NCBI RefSeq assembly: GCF_003071345.1 | Contig: NZ_QCYK01000002.1 | Location: 682,001-746,000 of the forward strand | DNA length: 64,000 bases | Source of the DNA: Chitinophaga parva | GTDB lineage: Bacteria > Bacteroidota > Bacteroidia > Chitinophagales > Chitinophagaceae | Direction of reading: 5' to 3' | In this document: positions 29,152-37,895 of the stretch, one piece after another | How the letters are laid out: each line of letters starts with the position of its first letter | Position numbering within the stretch: the stretch's first letter is position 1 | Translations under genes and position numbers: made by a program | The notes under the pieces: model-generated | Seen by the model: only the letters and a program-made list of their open reading frames with translations | The model's database searches: none | Told to the model about the DNA's origin: nothing

Positions 29152-29643
29152 TTATAACGGGATGCGCATGACGTAGTCATTCATATAATAATCATTGCCA
29201 ATGTGGGTATCCTTTTCACCTACCACTGCAAAGCCCTGCTTTTTGTAAAAGTACAGTGCTTTATTATGGCGGTTTACATCCAGTTCCAGGGTGTGGGCGC
29301 CTTTTTCCGCCACCAGATCTTTTACGGTGTTCATCATGGTTTTACCAAGGCCCTTTCCCTGGAGGTCTGTATCCAGGTAGATCTTGTGCAGCTTGTATAC
29401 GCCTTGCTCCGCATGTGGGCTGAACGCCGCATAGCCTGCGGGCTGGTCTTCTTCCCGGAATACGAGGAAGGTATAATGATCGTCCGTTATCTGTGCGGCA
29501 AGGGCAGGAGTGCCGTACATCATATCCAGCATGTAGGTCATTTGCGCCGGGGAAAGGATTTCCGCATAGGTGCGGGCCCAGATCTTATGGGCCAGGGCCT
29601 GTATGGTGGGTATATCCTGTAAGGTGGCGATATGGTAGTTCAT
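29152..29643 (-). CDS. GNAT-family N-acetyltransferase
   Basis: Cytoplasmic acyl-CoA-dependent acetyltransferase of 163 aa. The central strand LHKIYLDTDLQGKGLGKTMMNTV (about 83-105) holds the acetyl-CoA pyrophosphate-binding motif (Q/R-x-x-G-x-G/A), followed by TLELDVNRHNKALYFYKKQGF, typical of GNATs acting on amino groups of small molecules or proteins. Its start codon overlaps the last base of the upstream DsbA-like gene, so the two are translationally coupled. Substrate is unknown. Confidence 0.88.
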   Translation of the reverse strand: MNYHIATLQDIPTIQALAHKIWARTYAEILSPAQMTYMLDMMYGTPALAAQITDDHYTFLVFREEDQPAGYAAFSPHAEQGVYKLHKIYLDTDLQGKGLGKTMMNTVKDLVAEKGAHTLELDVNRHNKALYFYKKQGFAVVGEKDTHIGNDYYMNDYVMRIPL

Positions 29644-30278
29644 CAGCTGTTGGCCTCTTCGTTTAAAATGTTCTGTATGCGGGCTTCAATGTCCTCCAGT
29701 GGGGTAAAGCCTTTTGCCACCAGGTAGTATTGCTTGTCTGTGGCCAGCACAGCGGCAGGGAAGCCGGTGATGCCCCAGCTTTGCACCTGGGCAAATTCCT
29801 GGTTGGTGGCATAGCGCACTTCGTCACTGTTCATCTCTGCTACAAAGGCGTCTGGATCGAGGCCGTATTTGATGGCCAGTTCCCGGTAGGTAGCATCATC
29901 GTTGAGACTTTTGCCATCAAAGTTAAAGGCCACCTGTATATCATGTACAAAATCCACTGCCTGGGCGGGCTTCAGCTGCTTAAACACTGTAATGGCGGTG
30001 CTGGGCTTTTCAGAGTCCTGCAGGTAGGTCTTGGAGAGCAGCAGCCCGTCCAGGAAGGCTTTTCCAAATTCAATACCCGTCAGGCTTTCCACCTGTTTGT
30101 GCGCTTTGAGGATGTACTGTTCCATACGCTCAATAGGGTAGCGGTTGTCGCCCGTGATCATGCCGCCGGAGAGCACGTCAAACTGCATGTCGGGGTGGTT
30201 TTGCTGCAGCTGCTGCACCACAGGGGTGAAGCCATAACACCAGCCACAGATCGGGTCAGCGATATAAATGAAGGTCAT
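29643..30278 (-). CDS. DsbA-family thioredoxin-fold oxidoreductase (FrnE-like)
   Basis: Cytoplasmic protein of 211 aa with an N-terminal CXXC site CGWC at residues 11-14 following MTFIYIADPI, an alpha-helical insertion and a C-terminal cis-proline segment GITGFPAAVL (about 170-179). This order is that of DsbA-like proteins related to FrnE/2-hydroxychromene-2-carboxylate isomerase folds. No signal peptide is present, so it acts in the cytoplasm. It shares one base with the following GNAT gene. The redox partner is not evident. Confidence 0.87.
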   Translation of the reverse strand: MTFIYIADPICGWCYGFTPVVQQLQQNHPDMQFDVLSGGMITGDNRYPIERMEQYILKAHKQVESLTGIEFGKAFLDGLLLSKTYLQDSEKPSTAITVFKQLKPAQAVDFVHDIQVAFNFDGKSLNDDATYRELAIKYGLDPDAFVAEMNSDEVRYATNQEFAQVQSWGITGFPAAVLATDKQYYLVAKGFTPLEDIEARIQNILNEEANS

Positions 30279-30306
30279 TGTATGATATTGTTAGGATTGT
30301 CAATTA

Positions 30307-31965
30307 TTAATCTAACCATTTAGCCAGTTCCAGGGCGCTGAAGCTACTCAGGTTATGTTGTTTGGTTAGGCCTCCTTTCTGGGCTGCCAGTACGCCGTAG
30401 CGTACATCTGCAAAGCCGTCTATGCTGTGGGCGTCGGGGTCTATGGAAATGAGACAGCCTTTGTCCAGGGCTTTGGCAATGTAGCGCCAGTCTATGTCCA
30501 GGCGGCGCGGGTGGGCATTGAGCTCTATCACCACGTTATTGGCCTTGCAGGCATCTATGATGCGGTCGTGGTCTACCGGGTAGCCATTGCGGCTCAGCAA
30601 CAGGCGGCCGGTCATGTGGCCCAGGATGGTGGTGTAAGGGTTTTCGATGGCTTTGATGAGGCGGGCCATGGCCTTGTCCTCCGTCATTTTCAGGTTGGCG
30701 TGTACGGACGCGATCACCAGGTCAAAGGTGGCCAGCACCTCATCGGGGTAGTCCAGGTTTCCGTCACCGAGGATATCAGATTCCACGCTTTTGAAAATGC
30801 GGAAAGGCGCCAGGCGTTGGTTCAGTTCTTCTATCTGGGCATGCTGTGCCTGGATGCGCTCTATGGAGAGGCCATTGGCATATACCGCGGTGCGGGAGTG
30901 GTCGCTGATCACCAGGTACTCAAACCCTTGCTGGGCGGCCGCGGTGGCCATTTGCTCCAGGTCGTGCTGCCCATCGCTCCAGGTGCTGTGGGAGTGGATG
31001 ATGCCTTTAATGTCCGTGGGCTGGATAAGTTCCGGCCAGGCGGACAAGCCTTTGGCTTTGTGCGATTCGCCCATGCCTTCGCGGAGGGCGGCCGGCAGGA
31101 AAGCGATATGGGAGCGGCTGAAGATTTCTTCTTCCGTATGGCAATCAGTAGCAGTATCACCACCGGCGGCGCGGAACTCTTCGAGGAAGGCCGGGGTAGC
31201 GGTGGTATGGAACAGGGTAGTGGCAAAGTTGGTCTCTGTGGCGGAGAAGATCTTCACTTTTACCTTTTGCTCGTGGTGCAGCACCAGCATCTCATCCGTA
31301 CTGGTTACCAGTGAAAATTCTTTCATGGACACCAGGCTTTCTTCCAGGCGGGCTACCGGCAGGGCAATGACCAGTTCCACTTCATCTATGATAGGCTCCT
31401 GGCGGCGGAAGTGGCCGGTGAGCGATACGGCGGCAGGGGCAAAGAAGCTGCTGAGTTGCTTTTCCAGGTCCAGTGCAAAGGTTTCCACCTGAGCATAGAG
31501 GAAGCGTTCCCGGTTTGCCATATAAAATTCAATGGCCTGCCTTACGCTTTCCTGGGTCTTTTCGCCAAAGCCTTTGAGCAGGGAGAGGCGGTTTTCGTTG
31601 CAGGCGTAGAGCAGTTCCCCGAGGGATTCTATTTCCAGTTCTTTCCAGATGGTAGCGATCTTTTTGGGGCCCAGGCCTTTGATTTTCAGCATTTCCATGA
31701 TGCCGGGCGGGGTGATCTCGATGTAGTTATCGAGGAGGGCCAGGCGTCCGCTAAGCAGGAGTTCCTGTATATTTTTGAGCAGGGATTCTCCTATGCCTTT
31801 GATCTTTTTCATTTCTTCCAGTGGCATGCCTTCGAGGGGCAGGGGCAGCTTGTCGATGGTGAAGGCGGCGCTGCCAAAGGATTTGGCTTTGAAGGAGTTT
31901 TCCCCGTGAATGTCCATGAGTTTAGACAGCAGGGAAAAGCTGTCGGCGATCGTGCTATTATCCAT
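30307..31965 (-). CDS. PolX-like protein: HhH, degenerate polymerase and PHP domains
   Basis: Protein of 552 aa from the start MDNSTIADSFSLL; the 39 residues available upstream look non-coding. Order: N-terminal 8-kDa-like domain, helix-hairpin-helix repeats (EMKKIKGIGESLLKNIQELL; EMLKIKGLGPKKI), a nucleotidyltransferase-like domain near 190-290, and a C-terminal PHP phosphoesterase domain (IIHSHSTWSDG, VISDHSR, ESDILGDGNLDY, GHMTGRLL). The polymerase site, usually GS-x-RRG followed by D-x-D, reads GHFRRQEPIIDEVELVI, so catalytic aspartates appear replaced by glutamate. It is probably a DNA-repair phosphoesterase or exonuclease rather than a polymerase. Confidence 0.85.
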   Translation of the reverse strand: MDNSTIADSFSLLSKLMDIHGENSFKAKSFGSAAFTIDKLPLPLEGMPLEEMKKIKGIGESLLKNIQELLLSGRLALLDNYIEITPPGIMEMLKIKGLGPKKIATIWKELEIESLGELLYACNENRLSLLKGFGEKTQESVRQAIEFYMANRERFLYAQVETFALDLEKQLSSFFAPAAVSLTGHFRRQEPIIDEVELVIALPVARLEESLVSMKEFSLVTSTDEMLVLHHEQKVKVKIFSATETNFATTLFHTTATPAFLEEFRAAGGDTATDCHTEEEIFSRSHIAFLPAALREGMGESHKAKGLSAWPELIQPTDIKGIIHSHSTWSDGQHDLEQMATAAAQQGFEYLVISDHSRTAVYANGLSIERIQAQHAQIEELNQRLAPFRIFKSVESDILGDGNLDYPDEVLATFDLVIASVHANLKMTEDKAMARLIKAIENPYTTILGHMTGRLLLSRNGYPVDHDRIIDACKANNVVIELNAHPRRLDIDWRYIAKALDKGCLISIDPDAHSIDGFADVRYGVLAAQKGGLTKQHNLSSFSALELAKWLD

Positions 31966-31981
31966 GGGTGCAAGATACCAA

Positions 31982-32014
31982 CAAAAAAGCTTCCCATCTT
32001 GCGACGGGAAGCTT
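31982..32014 (-). terminator. Intrinsic terminator of the Lys/Ala-rich protein gene
   Basis: On the reverse strand AAGCTTCCC and GGGAAGCTT form a 9-base stem followed by TTTTTTG, lying 25 bases after the gene stop and before the PolX-like start. Confidence 0.75.
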
Positions 32015-32038
32015 ATCATTACGAGTTGCAGATCGATC

Positions 32039-32485
32039 TTACATAGAAGAAGACTCGCTAGAGGAATTGCCGTTAGATTCAACTGAGGGAGCAGCTTTCT
32101 TGGCGGCAGCTTTCTTCTTAGGAGCAGCTTTCTTCTTGGGAGCGGCTTTCTTAGCAGCAGCTTTCTTTTTAGGAGCAGCAGCTTTCTTAGCGGCGGCTTT
32201 CTTTTTAGGAGCAGCTTTCTTAGCAGCGGCTTTCTTTTTAGGAGCGGCTTTCTTAGCAGCAGCTTTCTTTTTAGGAGCAGCGGCTTTCTTGGCAGCAGCT
32301 TTCTTCTTAGGAGCAGCTTTCTTAGCGGCGGCTTTTTTAGGAGCAGCTTTCTTAGCAGCAGCTTTTTTCTTGGGAGCAGCAGCTTTTTTAGCAGCGGCTT
32401 TTTTCTTGGGAGCAGCAGCTTTTTTCACTGCAGCTTTTTTCTTAGGCGCAGCTTTTTTAGCAGCTGCTTTTTTAATTGTTGCCAT
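32039..32485 (-). CDS. Histone H1-like Lys/Ala/Pro-rich DNA-binding protein
   Basis: Low-complexity protein of 148 aa built almost entirely of AAPKKKAAAKKA-type repeats, with a short acidic-serine tail (SVESNGNSSSESSSM). Such tails resemble eukaryotic histone H1 C-termini and bacterial AlgP/Hc-like nucleoid proteins, which bind DNA or RNA by charge. The repeated coding DNA (alternating units coding KAAPKKKA and KAAAPKKKA) is prone to length change by slippage. It sits directly downstream of rplU-rpmA but after a 66-base gap and may have its own promoter. DNA compaction is a plausible role, not shown. Confidence 0.82.
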   Translation of the reverse strand: MATIKKAAAKKAAPKKKAAVKKAAAPKKKAAAKKAAAPKKKAAAKKAAPKKAAAKKAAPKKKAAAKKAAAPKKKAAAKKAAPKKKAAAKKAAPKKKAAAKKAAAPKKKAAAKKAAPKKKAAPKKKAAAKKAAPSVESNGNSSSESSSM

Positions 32486-32551
32486 TGTTTTTTGAATTTG
32501 GGTTAGTAAAAAAATTGGGTATTAAAAAAAACTTTATGGCAAACACTGTTC

Positions 32552-32830
32552 CTAAGCTTCCGCCTGGGCAGTGGTGTCAAATGATTTTACGGAAACGAAA
32601 GTCCTGTTTTCACGACCTTTTCTGAATTCAACAACACCATCAGTCAGGGCAAAAATGGTAAAATCTTTACCAATGCCTACGTTCTGACCCGGATGATAAA
32701 CAGTACCACGCTGGCGGATGATAACGTTACCGGCAACGGCGATCTGGCCACCGAATACCTTTACACCCAGTCTTTTGCTCTGGGAATCACGACCGTTCTT
32801 AACGCTACCTTCACCTTTTTTATGTGCCAT
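32552..32830 (-). CDS. rpmA: 50S ribosomal protein L27
   Basis: Ribosomal protein of 92 aa starting [20 protein letters not shown], whose N-terminal tail reaches the peptidyl-transferase centre. The body ([34 protein letters not shown]) is unmistakable for bL27. The N-terminus lacks the cleavable extension seen in Firmicutes. It follows rplU by 35 bases in the usual L21-L27 operon. Confidence 0.97.
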   Translation of the reverse strand: MAHKKGEGSVKNGRDSQSKRLGVKVFGGQIAVAGNVIIRQRGTVYHPGQNVGIGKDFTIFALTDGVVEFRKGRENRTFVSVKSFDTTAQAEA

Positions 32831-32865
32831 CTGGAAATAACTTTTTTAAACTTGTATAAATAAAT

Positions 32866-33168
32866 TTACGCGATTTCGCTGATCTTAATCTTGGTAAAAT
32901 GAGTACGGTGACCAACTTTCTTACGGAAACCCTTACGGCGTTTCATCTTAAAGGCAATCACCTTATCTCCCTGCACATGGGCAAGGATCTCTGCTTTAAC
33001 CACTGATTTTACATCAGTACCAACGGTCAGCTTACCGCCGTTGTCTACCAGCAGAACTTCCGCAAATTCAACTTTATCGCCGATTTTGCCGGAAAGTTGC
33101 TGTACAAATATTTCTTGGTCTTTTTCAACCTTGAATTGCTGACCTGAGATTTTTACAACTGCAAACAT
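32866..33168 (-). CDS. rplU: 50S ribosomal protein L21
   Basis: Ribosomal protein of 100 aa from the start MFAVVKISGQQFKVEKDQEIF; upstream in-frame codons lie in the promoter region and are not coding. Later motifs (GDKVEFAEVLL, VIAFKMKRRKGFRKKVGHR) are typical of bL21. First gene of the rplU-rpmA operon, behind a strong consensus promoter whose -7 box lies 24 bases upstream of the start codon. Confidence 0.97.
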   Translation of the reverse strand: MFAVVKISGQQFKVEKDQEIFVQQLSGKIGDKVEFAEVLLVDNGGKLTVGTDVKSVVKAEILAHVQGDKVIAFKMKRRKGFRKKVGHRTHFTKIKISEIA

Positions 33169-33529
33169 AGTAATCCAAAAATAATTTCCTGCAAAGGTAT
33201 TGAATAGTTTGTAAATAACAAACTTTTTCGGCCCCAAAAAGAAGGGTCCGGGGCGTGGAAGGTATATGCCCGGGGGTGATAACATAAAGATACAAGCTTT
33301 CCCGGAAAATAAAAACTTGCTCCAGGCGCCGTACCATCGTGAATACCAGTAGCTTACCCGCGAAGCCTTGGTAATCCGGGAGAAATTGCAGTATCTTGCC
33401 CCTGTTGCATCGCAATTTTTTTACTTTTGCTTTTGGTCCTGCCAACGGGCCAGGGCCATTATAAAAGCTACAAACGTACCCGGGCATGAGCGTTGCCCGG
33501 TCCGTATACATTATTCTAAATTAACGGGC
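33169..33529. other. Divergent intergenic region, rplU and GH3 gene
   Basis: A 361-base region with the rplU promoter on its left and, on the plus strand, a -7-like TACTTTTG at 33422-33429 that could serve the GH3-family gene (no well-spaced TTTG upstream). Nothing else was recognised; frames reading through it lack family similarity. Confidence 0.55.
33192..33222 (-). promoter_or_regulatory. rplU-rpmA promoter, exact Bacteroidota consensus
   Basis: On the reverse strand TTTG (33219-33222), a 19-base spacer and TACCTTTG (33192-33199) match TTTG-N19-TAnnTTTG exactly. Transcription should start near 33185, leaving a leader of about 16 nt. Confidence 0.85.
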
Positions 33530-35029
33530 ATGAAGTTCAAATCACTGCTGGCCAAACCATTTGCTTCCATTGTGAGTGCCAAACTCCGGAAGGAAATGCA
33601 CCGGGCGGTAGAAGACCAGGAAGCAATCTGGCAGGAGCTGGTGAAAACCGGTAAGAAGACCGAATTTGGGAAAGACCATCACTACGATGATATCCGCAAC
33701 TACGACGACTTTATAAAAGCAGTGCCCATCCGGGATTATGAACTGTTTAAACCCTATATCGAAAAGATAAAAGAAGGGAAACACAATATTTTATGGACCG
33801 GGCAGCCCATTTACCTGGCCAAGACCTCCGGTACCACCAGTGGGATCAAGTACATTCCCATCTCTAAAGATTCTATCTCCAATCATATGGATACAGCCCG
33901 CAATGCGCTGCTGAATTATATGTCGGAGACCGGCCGTACGGATTTTGCCGACCGGAAAATGATCTTCCTCTCCGGGTCGCCCGAACTGGAAAGGGTAGGA
34001 GGCATTCCTACCGGCCGCCTGAGTGGCATTGTGAACCATCACGTGCCCAGCTACCTGCGTACCAACCAGCTGCCTTCTTACCAGACCAATTGCATTGAAG
34101 ACTGGGAAACCAAACTGGCCGCCATCGTGGAGGAGACCTATCACCAGGATATGTCGCTGATCAGTGGCATTCCACCATGGATGCAGATGTACTTTGACCG
34201 GCTGATCGAGAAAAGCGGTGGCAAGTTGATCAAGGATATTTTCAAGAACCTGGAAGTGATCGTTTACGGCGGGGTAAACTTTGAGCCCTACCGGGCCAAG
34301 CTGATGGCCTCCATTGGCAAGCCCATCGCTACTATTGAGACCTACCCGGCCTCTGAAGGCTTCTTTGCCTTCCAGGACACCCAGGAACACCAGGGCCTGC
34401 TGCTCAATACCAATTCCGGCATTTTTTATGAATTTATCCCGGCCAACGAGATCTTTAACGAAAATCCCACCCGTATTTCCCTGAAAGATGTACAAGTTGG
34501 GGTGAATTATGCGTTGATAATAAATAATAACGCCGGCTTGTGGGGCTATAATATTGGAGATACGGTGAAGTTCCTTTCTACCAACCCCTACCGTATAGCT
34601 GTGACCGGCCGTATCAAGCACTTTATTTCCGCCTTTGGAGAGCACGTGATCGGGGAAGAAGTGGAGTACAGTCTCATGAAGGCCGCCAGGGAAGAAGGCG
34701 TGCACATCACAGAATTTACCGTGGCGCCCCGTGTGCAGGTGGATGGAGAACTGCCTTACCACGAATGGTTTGTGGAGTTTGAGAATGCCCCGGCAAACCT
34801 GGCCGACTTTGCCCGGAAGGTGGACGAGAACATGCGCGGCAAGAATATTTACTATGACGACCTGCTGACGGGCAATATCCTGCAACCCCTGAAAATAAGG
34901 CCGGTGCGTCGCCAGGGCTTTATTGAATATATGAAGTCCATTGGCAAACTGGGCGGCCAGAACAAGGTGCCCCGCCTGAGCAATGACCGGAAACTGGCAG
35001 ATGAGCTGGAAGCATATGTAGTGCGTTAA
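33530..35029 (+). CDS. GH3 auxin-responsive promoter family protein (acyl-adenylating)
   Basis: Protein of 499 aa from MKFKSLLAKPFASIV; the earlier in-frame ATG at 33368 would put the promoter inside the gene. The adenylating motif YLAKTSGTTSGIKYIPIS (near 96-113) and later YPASEGFFAFQ, YALIINNNAGLWGYNIGDTVKF and the conserved GEHVIGEEVE place it in the GH3 superfamily of ANL-type ligases. Bacterial members join acyl substrates to amino acids or other acceptors, but the substrate is unknown. Monocistronic; its stop codon sits inside the first unit of repeat locus D. Confidence 0.88.
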   Translation: MKFKSLLAKPFASIVSAKLRKEMHRAVEDQEAIWQELVKTGKKTEFGKDHHYDDIRNYDDFIKAVPIRDYELFKPYIEKIKEGKHNILWTGQPIYLAKTSGTTSGIKYIPISKDSISNHMDTARNALLNYMSETGRTDFADRKMIFLSGSPELERVGGIPTGRLSGIVNHHVPSYLRTNQLPSYQTNCIEDWETKLAAIVEETYHQDMSLISGIPPWMQMYFDRLIEKSGGKLIKDIFKNLEVIVYGGVNFEPYRAKLMASIGKPIATIETYPASEGFFAFQDTQEHQGLLLNTNSGIFYEFIPANEIFNENPTRISLKDVQVGVNYALIINNNAGLWGYNIGDTVKFLSTNPYRIAVTGRIKHFISAFGEHVIGEEVEYSLMKAAREEGVHITEFTVAPRVQVDGELPYHEWFVEFENAPANLADFARKVDENMRGKNIYYDDLLTGNILQPLKIRPVRRQGFIEYMKSIGKLGGQNKVPRLSNDRKLADELEAYVVR

Positions 35030-35217
35030 TGGTTGAATGTTAGCCGTTAATTGTTAGATTGCCGGATCATTGGATCGTAGAAACTGAAACTTAATTGAGA
35101 AACGTGCTGGGGCCTTTCCCGGCATGTCCATTTGTAAAATCATTGAACGTTAATGGTGGTGGTTACCTGTGGAACACCCGCATGCGATGAACCATTTACT
35201 ATTAACCATTAACTTTT
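35025..35217. repeat. Inverted pair of 7-bp tandem repeats, locus D
   Basis: The left arm (35025-35059) is GTTAATG, GTTGAAT, GTTAGCC, GTTAATT, GTTAGAT and overlaps the GH3 stop codon. The right arm (35190-35217) is AACCATT, TACTATT, AACCATT, AACTTTT and ends five bases before the dxr start. Units are the same sequence family as locus A. Confidence 0.75.
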
Positions 35218-35221
35218 TTCC

Positions 35222-36385
35222 ATGAAGAAACGCATTGCCATTTTCGGTTCCACCGGCTCTGTGGGCATACAGGCGCTGGACGTAATTGCCGCGCATCCGG
35301 ACCGCTTTACCGTGGAGGTGCTGACCGCCCAGCAAAATGCAACCCTGTTGATAGAGCAAGCCCTGAAGTTCAACCCCAATGCGGTGGTGATCGGGGACGA
35401 GAAGAAATATGAAGAAGTGAAGGCAGCCCTGTTTGACAAGGGCATTAAAGTATTTGCCGGGGCCAAATCCCTGGTGGAAGTGGCTGCCTGGAATACCATA
35501 GATGTAATGCTGGCGGCCATTATGGGCTTTGCCGGCCTGGCACCTACCTTGTCTGCCATAGAGCAGGGCACTACGGTGGCCCTGGCCAATAAGGAGACCC
35601 TGGTAGTAGCCGGCGACATTGTAATGGAGATGGCGCGCCGCAAGAATGTGGCCATCCTGCCGGTGGATTCTGAGCATTCCGCCATTTTCCAATGCCTGCT
35701 GGGCGAGCCCCTGCGCCAGGTGGAAAAGGTGATCCTTACCGCATCCGGCGGGCCTTTCCTGGGTAAGAAGCCGAACTTCCTGATCAATGTAAAGAAAGAC
35801 CACGCCCTGCAGCATCCCAACTGGAGCATGGGTGCCAAGATCACCATAGATTCTGCCACGCTGATGAACAAAGGCCTGGAAATGATCGAGGCCAAGTGGC
35901 TGTTTGCCCTGAAGGATGAGCAGATCGAGGTGATCATTCATCCCCAGTCCATCATCCACTCCATGGTGCAGTTTACCGACGGCTCCATCAAAGCCCAGAT
36001 GGGATTGCCCTCCATGAAGCTGCCCATCCAGTACGCGCTGGGCTTCCCCGACCGCCTGGAGAATGATTTTCCGCGCTTTAACTTCAAGAACTACCCGGTG
36101 CTGAACTTTGAGCAGCCAGACACCAAAACCTTCCGCAACCTGGCCATAGCCGTAGAGGCGATGAAGGCCGGCGGGAATGCTGCCTGCGTAATGAACGCAG
36201 CCAACGAAGAAGTGGTGCTGGCATTCCTGAAGAACAGGATCGGTTTCCTGCAGATGACGGAAGTGATAGAGGAGGTGATGACCAAGGTGCCTTTCATTGA
36301 AAAGCCGTCCCTGAACGATTACTACGAGAGCGACCAGGCTGCCCGCAAGCACGCTACCAAGCTGATAAGCGCAATCGTAATTTAA
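35222..36385 (+). CDS. dxr: 1-Deoxy-D-xylulose 5-phosphate reductoisomerase
   Basis: NADPH-dependent cytoplasmic enzyme of the MEP isoprenoid pathway (387 aa). The N-terminal Rossmann motif IFGSTGSVGIQALDVI (about 6-21), ANKETLVVAG, DSEHSAIFQCL with its metal-binding aspartate, TASGGPF, HPNWSMGAKITIDSATLMNKGLE and MNAANEEVV are all diagnostic. Length is normal. It is followed at 94 bases by rseP on the same strand, a common Bacteroidota arrangement. Confidence 0.97.
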   Translation: MKKRIAIFGSTGSVGIQALDVIAAHPDRFTVEVLTAQQNATLLIEQALKFNPNAVVIGDEKKYEEVKAALFDKGIKVFAGAKSLVEVAAWNTIDVMLAAIMGFAGLAPTLSAIEQGTTVALANKETLVVAGDIVMEMARRKNVAILPVDSEHSAIFQCLLGEPLRQVEKVILTASGGPFLGKKPNFLINVKKDHALQHPNWSMGAKITIDSATLMNKGLEMIEAKWLFALKDEQIEVIIHPQSIIHSMVQFTDGSIKAQMGLPSMKLPIQYALGFPDRLENDFPRFNFKNYPVLNFEQPDTKTFRNLAIAVEAMKAGGNAACVMNAANEEVVLAFLKNRIGFLQMTEVIEEVMTKVPFIEKPSLNDYYESDQAARKHATKLISAIVI

Positions 36386-36479
36386 CAATATATTTGTGGG
36401 GCAATCCCCGGTTATATAAGAAAAAACGGATATTTTTCCGTTCCAAACCTTTAAAACGCGTAGTAACCGCAACAATTAA

Positions 36480-37838
36480 ATGAGTCAAGAGATCTTAATT
36501 AAGGCTGGACAGTTAATCTTATCCTTGTCTATCCTGGTGGTATTCCATGAGTTGGGCCACTTTATCCCTGCCCGGCTGTTCAAGATCAAAGTGGAGAAGT
36601 TCTACCTGTTCTTTGACCCCTGGTTTTCCCTGTTCAAATACAAAAAAGGCGATACGGAATACGGCATTGGCTGGCTGCCCCTGGGTGGCTATGTGAAAAT
36701 TGCCGGTATGATAGATGAGAGCATGGACAAGGAGCAGATGGCCTTGCCGCCCCAGCCCTGGGAGTTCCGCTCCAAGCCGGCCTGGCAACGCCTCATTGTA
36801 ATGATAGGCGGGGTAACGGTGAACGTGATCCTGGCTTTCCTCATCTACGCCATGATGCTGTGGCACTGGGGCGAAGATGTGCTGCCACATGATAAAGTTA
36901 CTTTCGGCATCCAGACGGATTCCCTGACCCGCAGCATAGGCCTGCGCGACGGGGACCAGATCCTGAGCGTGGATCATAAAGTGATAGAAGACTTTAGCCG
37001 CGTGGGCGGATATGTAGTGCTGCACCAGGCCAAGACCATCCAGGTACAGCGTGGCAGTGAGCAGGTAGAGATCAACGTACCGGACACCTTTGTGGGCCAG
37101 GTGGTGGCAAACAAAGCCACGATCCTGCTGCCCCGTACCCCCGCCGTGATAGATACCTTTGGTGAGCAGTCTCCCGCAAGGGCAGCCGGCCTGAAGGTGG
37201 GCGATCGTGTAATGTCTGTAAATGGTGCCACCACTGCATTTGTGGGTGATTTGCTGGATACGATGAAGCTGTATAATAAAAAACCGGAAACGGTTACCGT
37301 GGGCTTGCTGCGTAATGGCCAGGCCCTGCAGGTGCCCGTGCAGCTGGATAGCACCGGCAAGATGGGCATTGGCTTTGCATCGCCCATGGATACTACGTTG
37401 ATGAAGGAGTACTTCCAGCCCAAACATATTGCTTATTCTTTCTTTGAATCGCTGCCGGCCGGTGTGCGCAAGGTGGGTACTTCGCTGAACAATTATGTGT
37501 TGCAGCTGAAACTGATCTTCGTAGCCAAGGGTATTAAACCTACAGAATCTGTGGGTGGTTTTGTGACCATTGGCAGCCTGTTCCCGCCGGTGTGGGACTG
37601 GGCCTCTTTCTGGCAGATGACGGCCTTCCTAAGCATTATCCTGGCGTTTATGAACATCTTGCCTATCCCGGCACTGGATGGGGGGCACGTGCTTTTCCTG
37701 TTGTATGAAGTGATCACCGGCCGCAAGCCCGGGGAGAAGTTCATGGAGTATGCACAATACGTGGGGATGATCATCCTGCTGGGGCTGTTGTTGTTTGCGA
37801 ATGGTAATGATATTTATAAACTGATCACCCGGCATTAG
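36480..37838 (+). CDS. rseP: RIP metalloprotease RseP (site-2 protease)
   Basis: Inner-membrane zinc protease of 452 aa. The active-site motif HELGH is at residues 23-27 in the first transmembrane segment, two PDZ-like domains occupy about 125-290, and the C-terminal transmembrane segment holds NILPIPALDGGHVLFLLYE with the third zinc ligand. In other bacteria it releases ECF sigma factors after anti-sigma cleavage, so it could act on FecR-type anti-sigma factors such as those encoded later in this window; that is inference. Confidence 0.95.
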   Translation: MSQEILIKAGQLILSLSILVVFHELGHFIPARLFKIKVEKFYLFFDPWFSLFKYKKGDTEYGIGWLPLGGYVKIAGMIDESMDKEQMALPPQPWEFRSKPAWQRLIVMIGGVTVNVILAFLIYAMMLWHWGEDVLPHDKVTFGIQTDSLTRSIGLRDGDQILSVDHKVIEDFSRVGGYVVLHQAKTIQVQRGSEQVEINVPDTFVGQVVANKATILLPRTPAVIDTFGEQSPARAAGLKVGDRVMSVNGATTAFVGDLLDTMKLYNKKPETVTVGLLRNGQALQVPVQLDSTGKMGIGFASPMDTTLMKEYFQPKHIAYSFFESLPAGVRKVGTSLNNYVLQLKLIFVAKGIKPTESVGGFVTIGSLFPPVWDWASFWQMTAFLSIILAFMNILPIPALDGGHVLFLLYEVITGRKPGEKFMEYAQYVGMIILLGLLLFANGNDIYKLITRH

Positions 37839-37861
37839 GGTGGAATTTGGAGCGTATTGAT

Positions 37862-37895
37862 GAAATGGCCGGCCGTGTGCCGGCCATTTCTTTTT
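37862..37895 (+). terminator. Intrinsic terminator of rseP
   Basis: Perfect 12-base stem GAAATGGCCGGC / GCCGGCCATTTC with a 5-base loop and TTTTT. The right half resembles the repeat unit that follows downstream. Confidence 0.85.
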
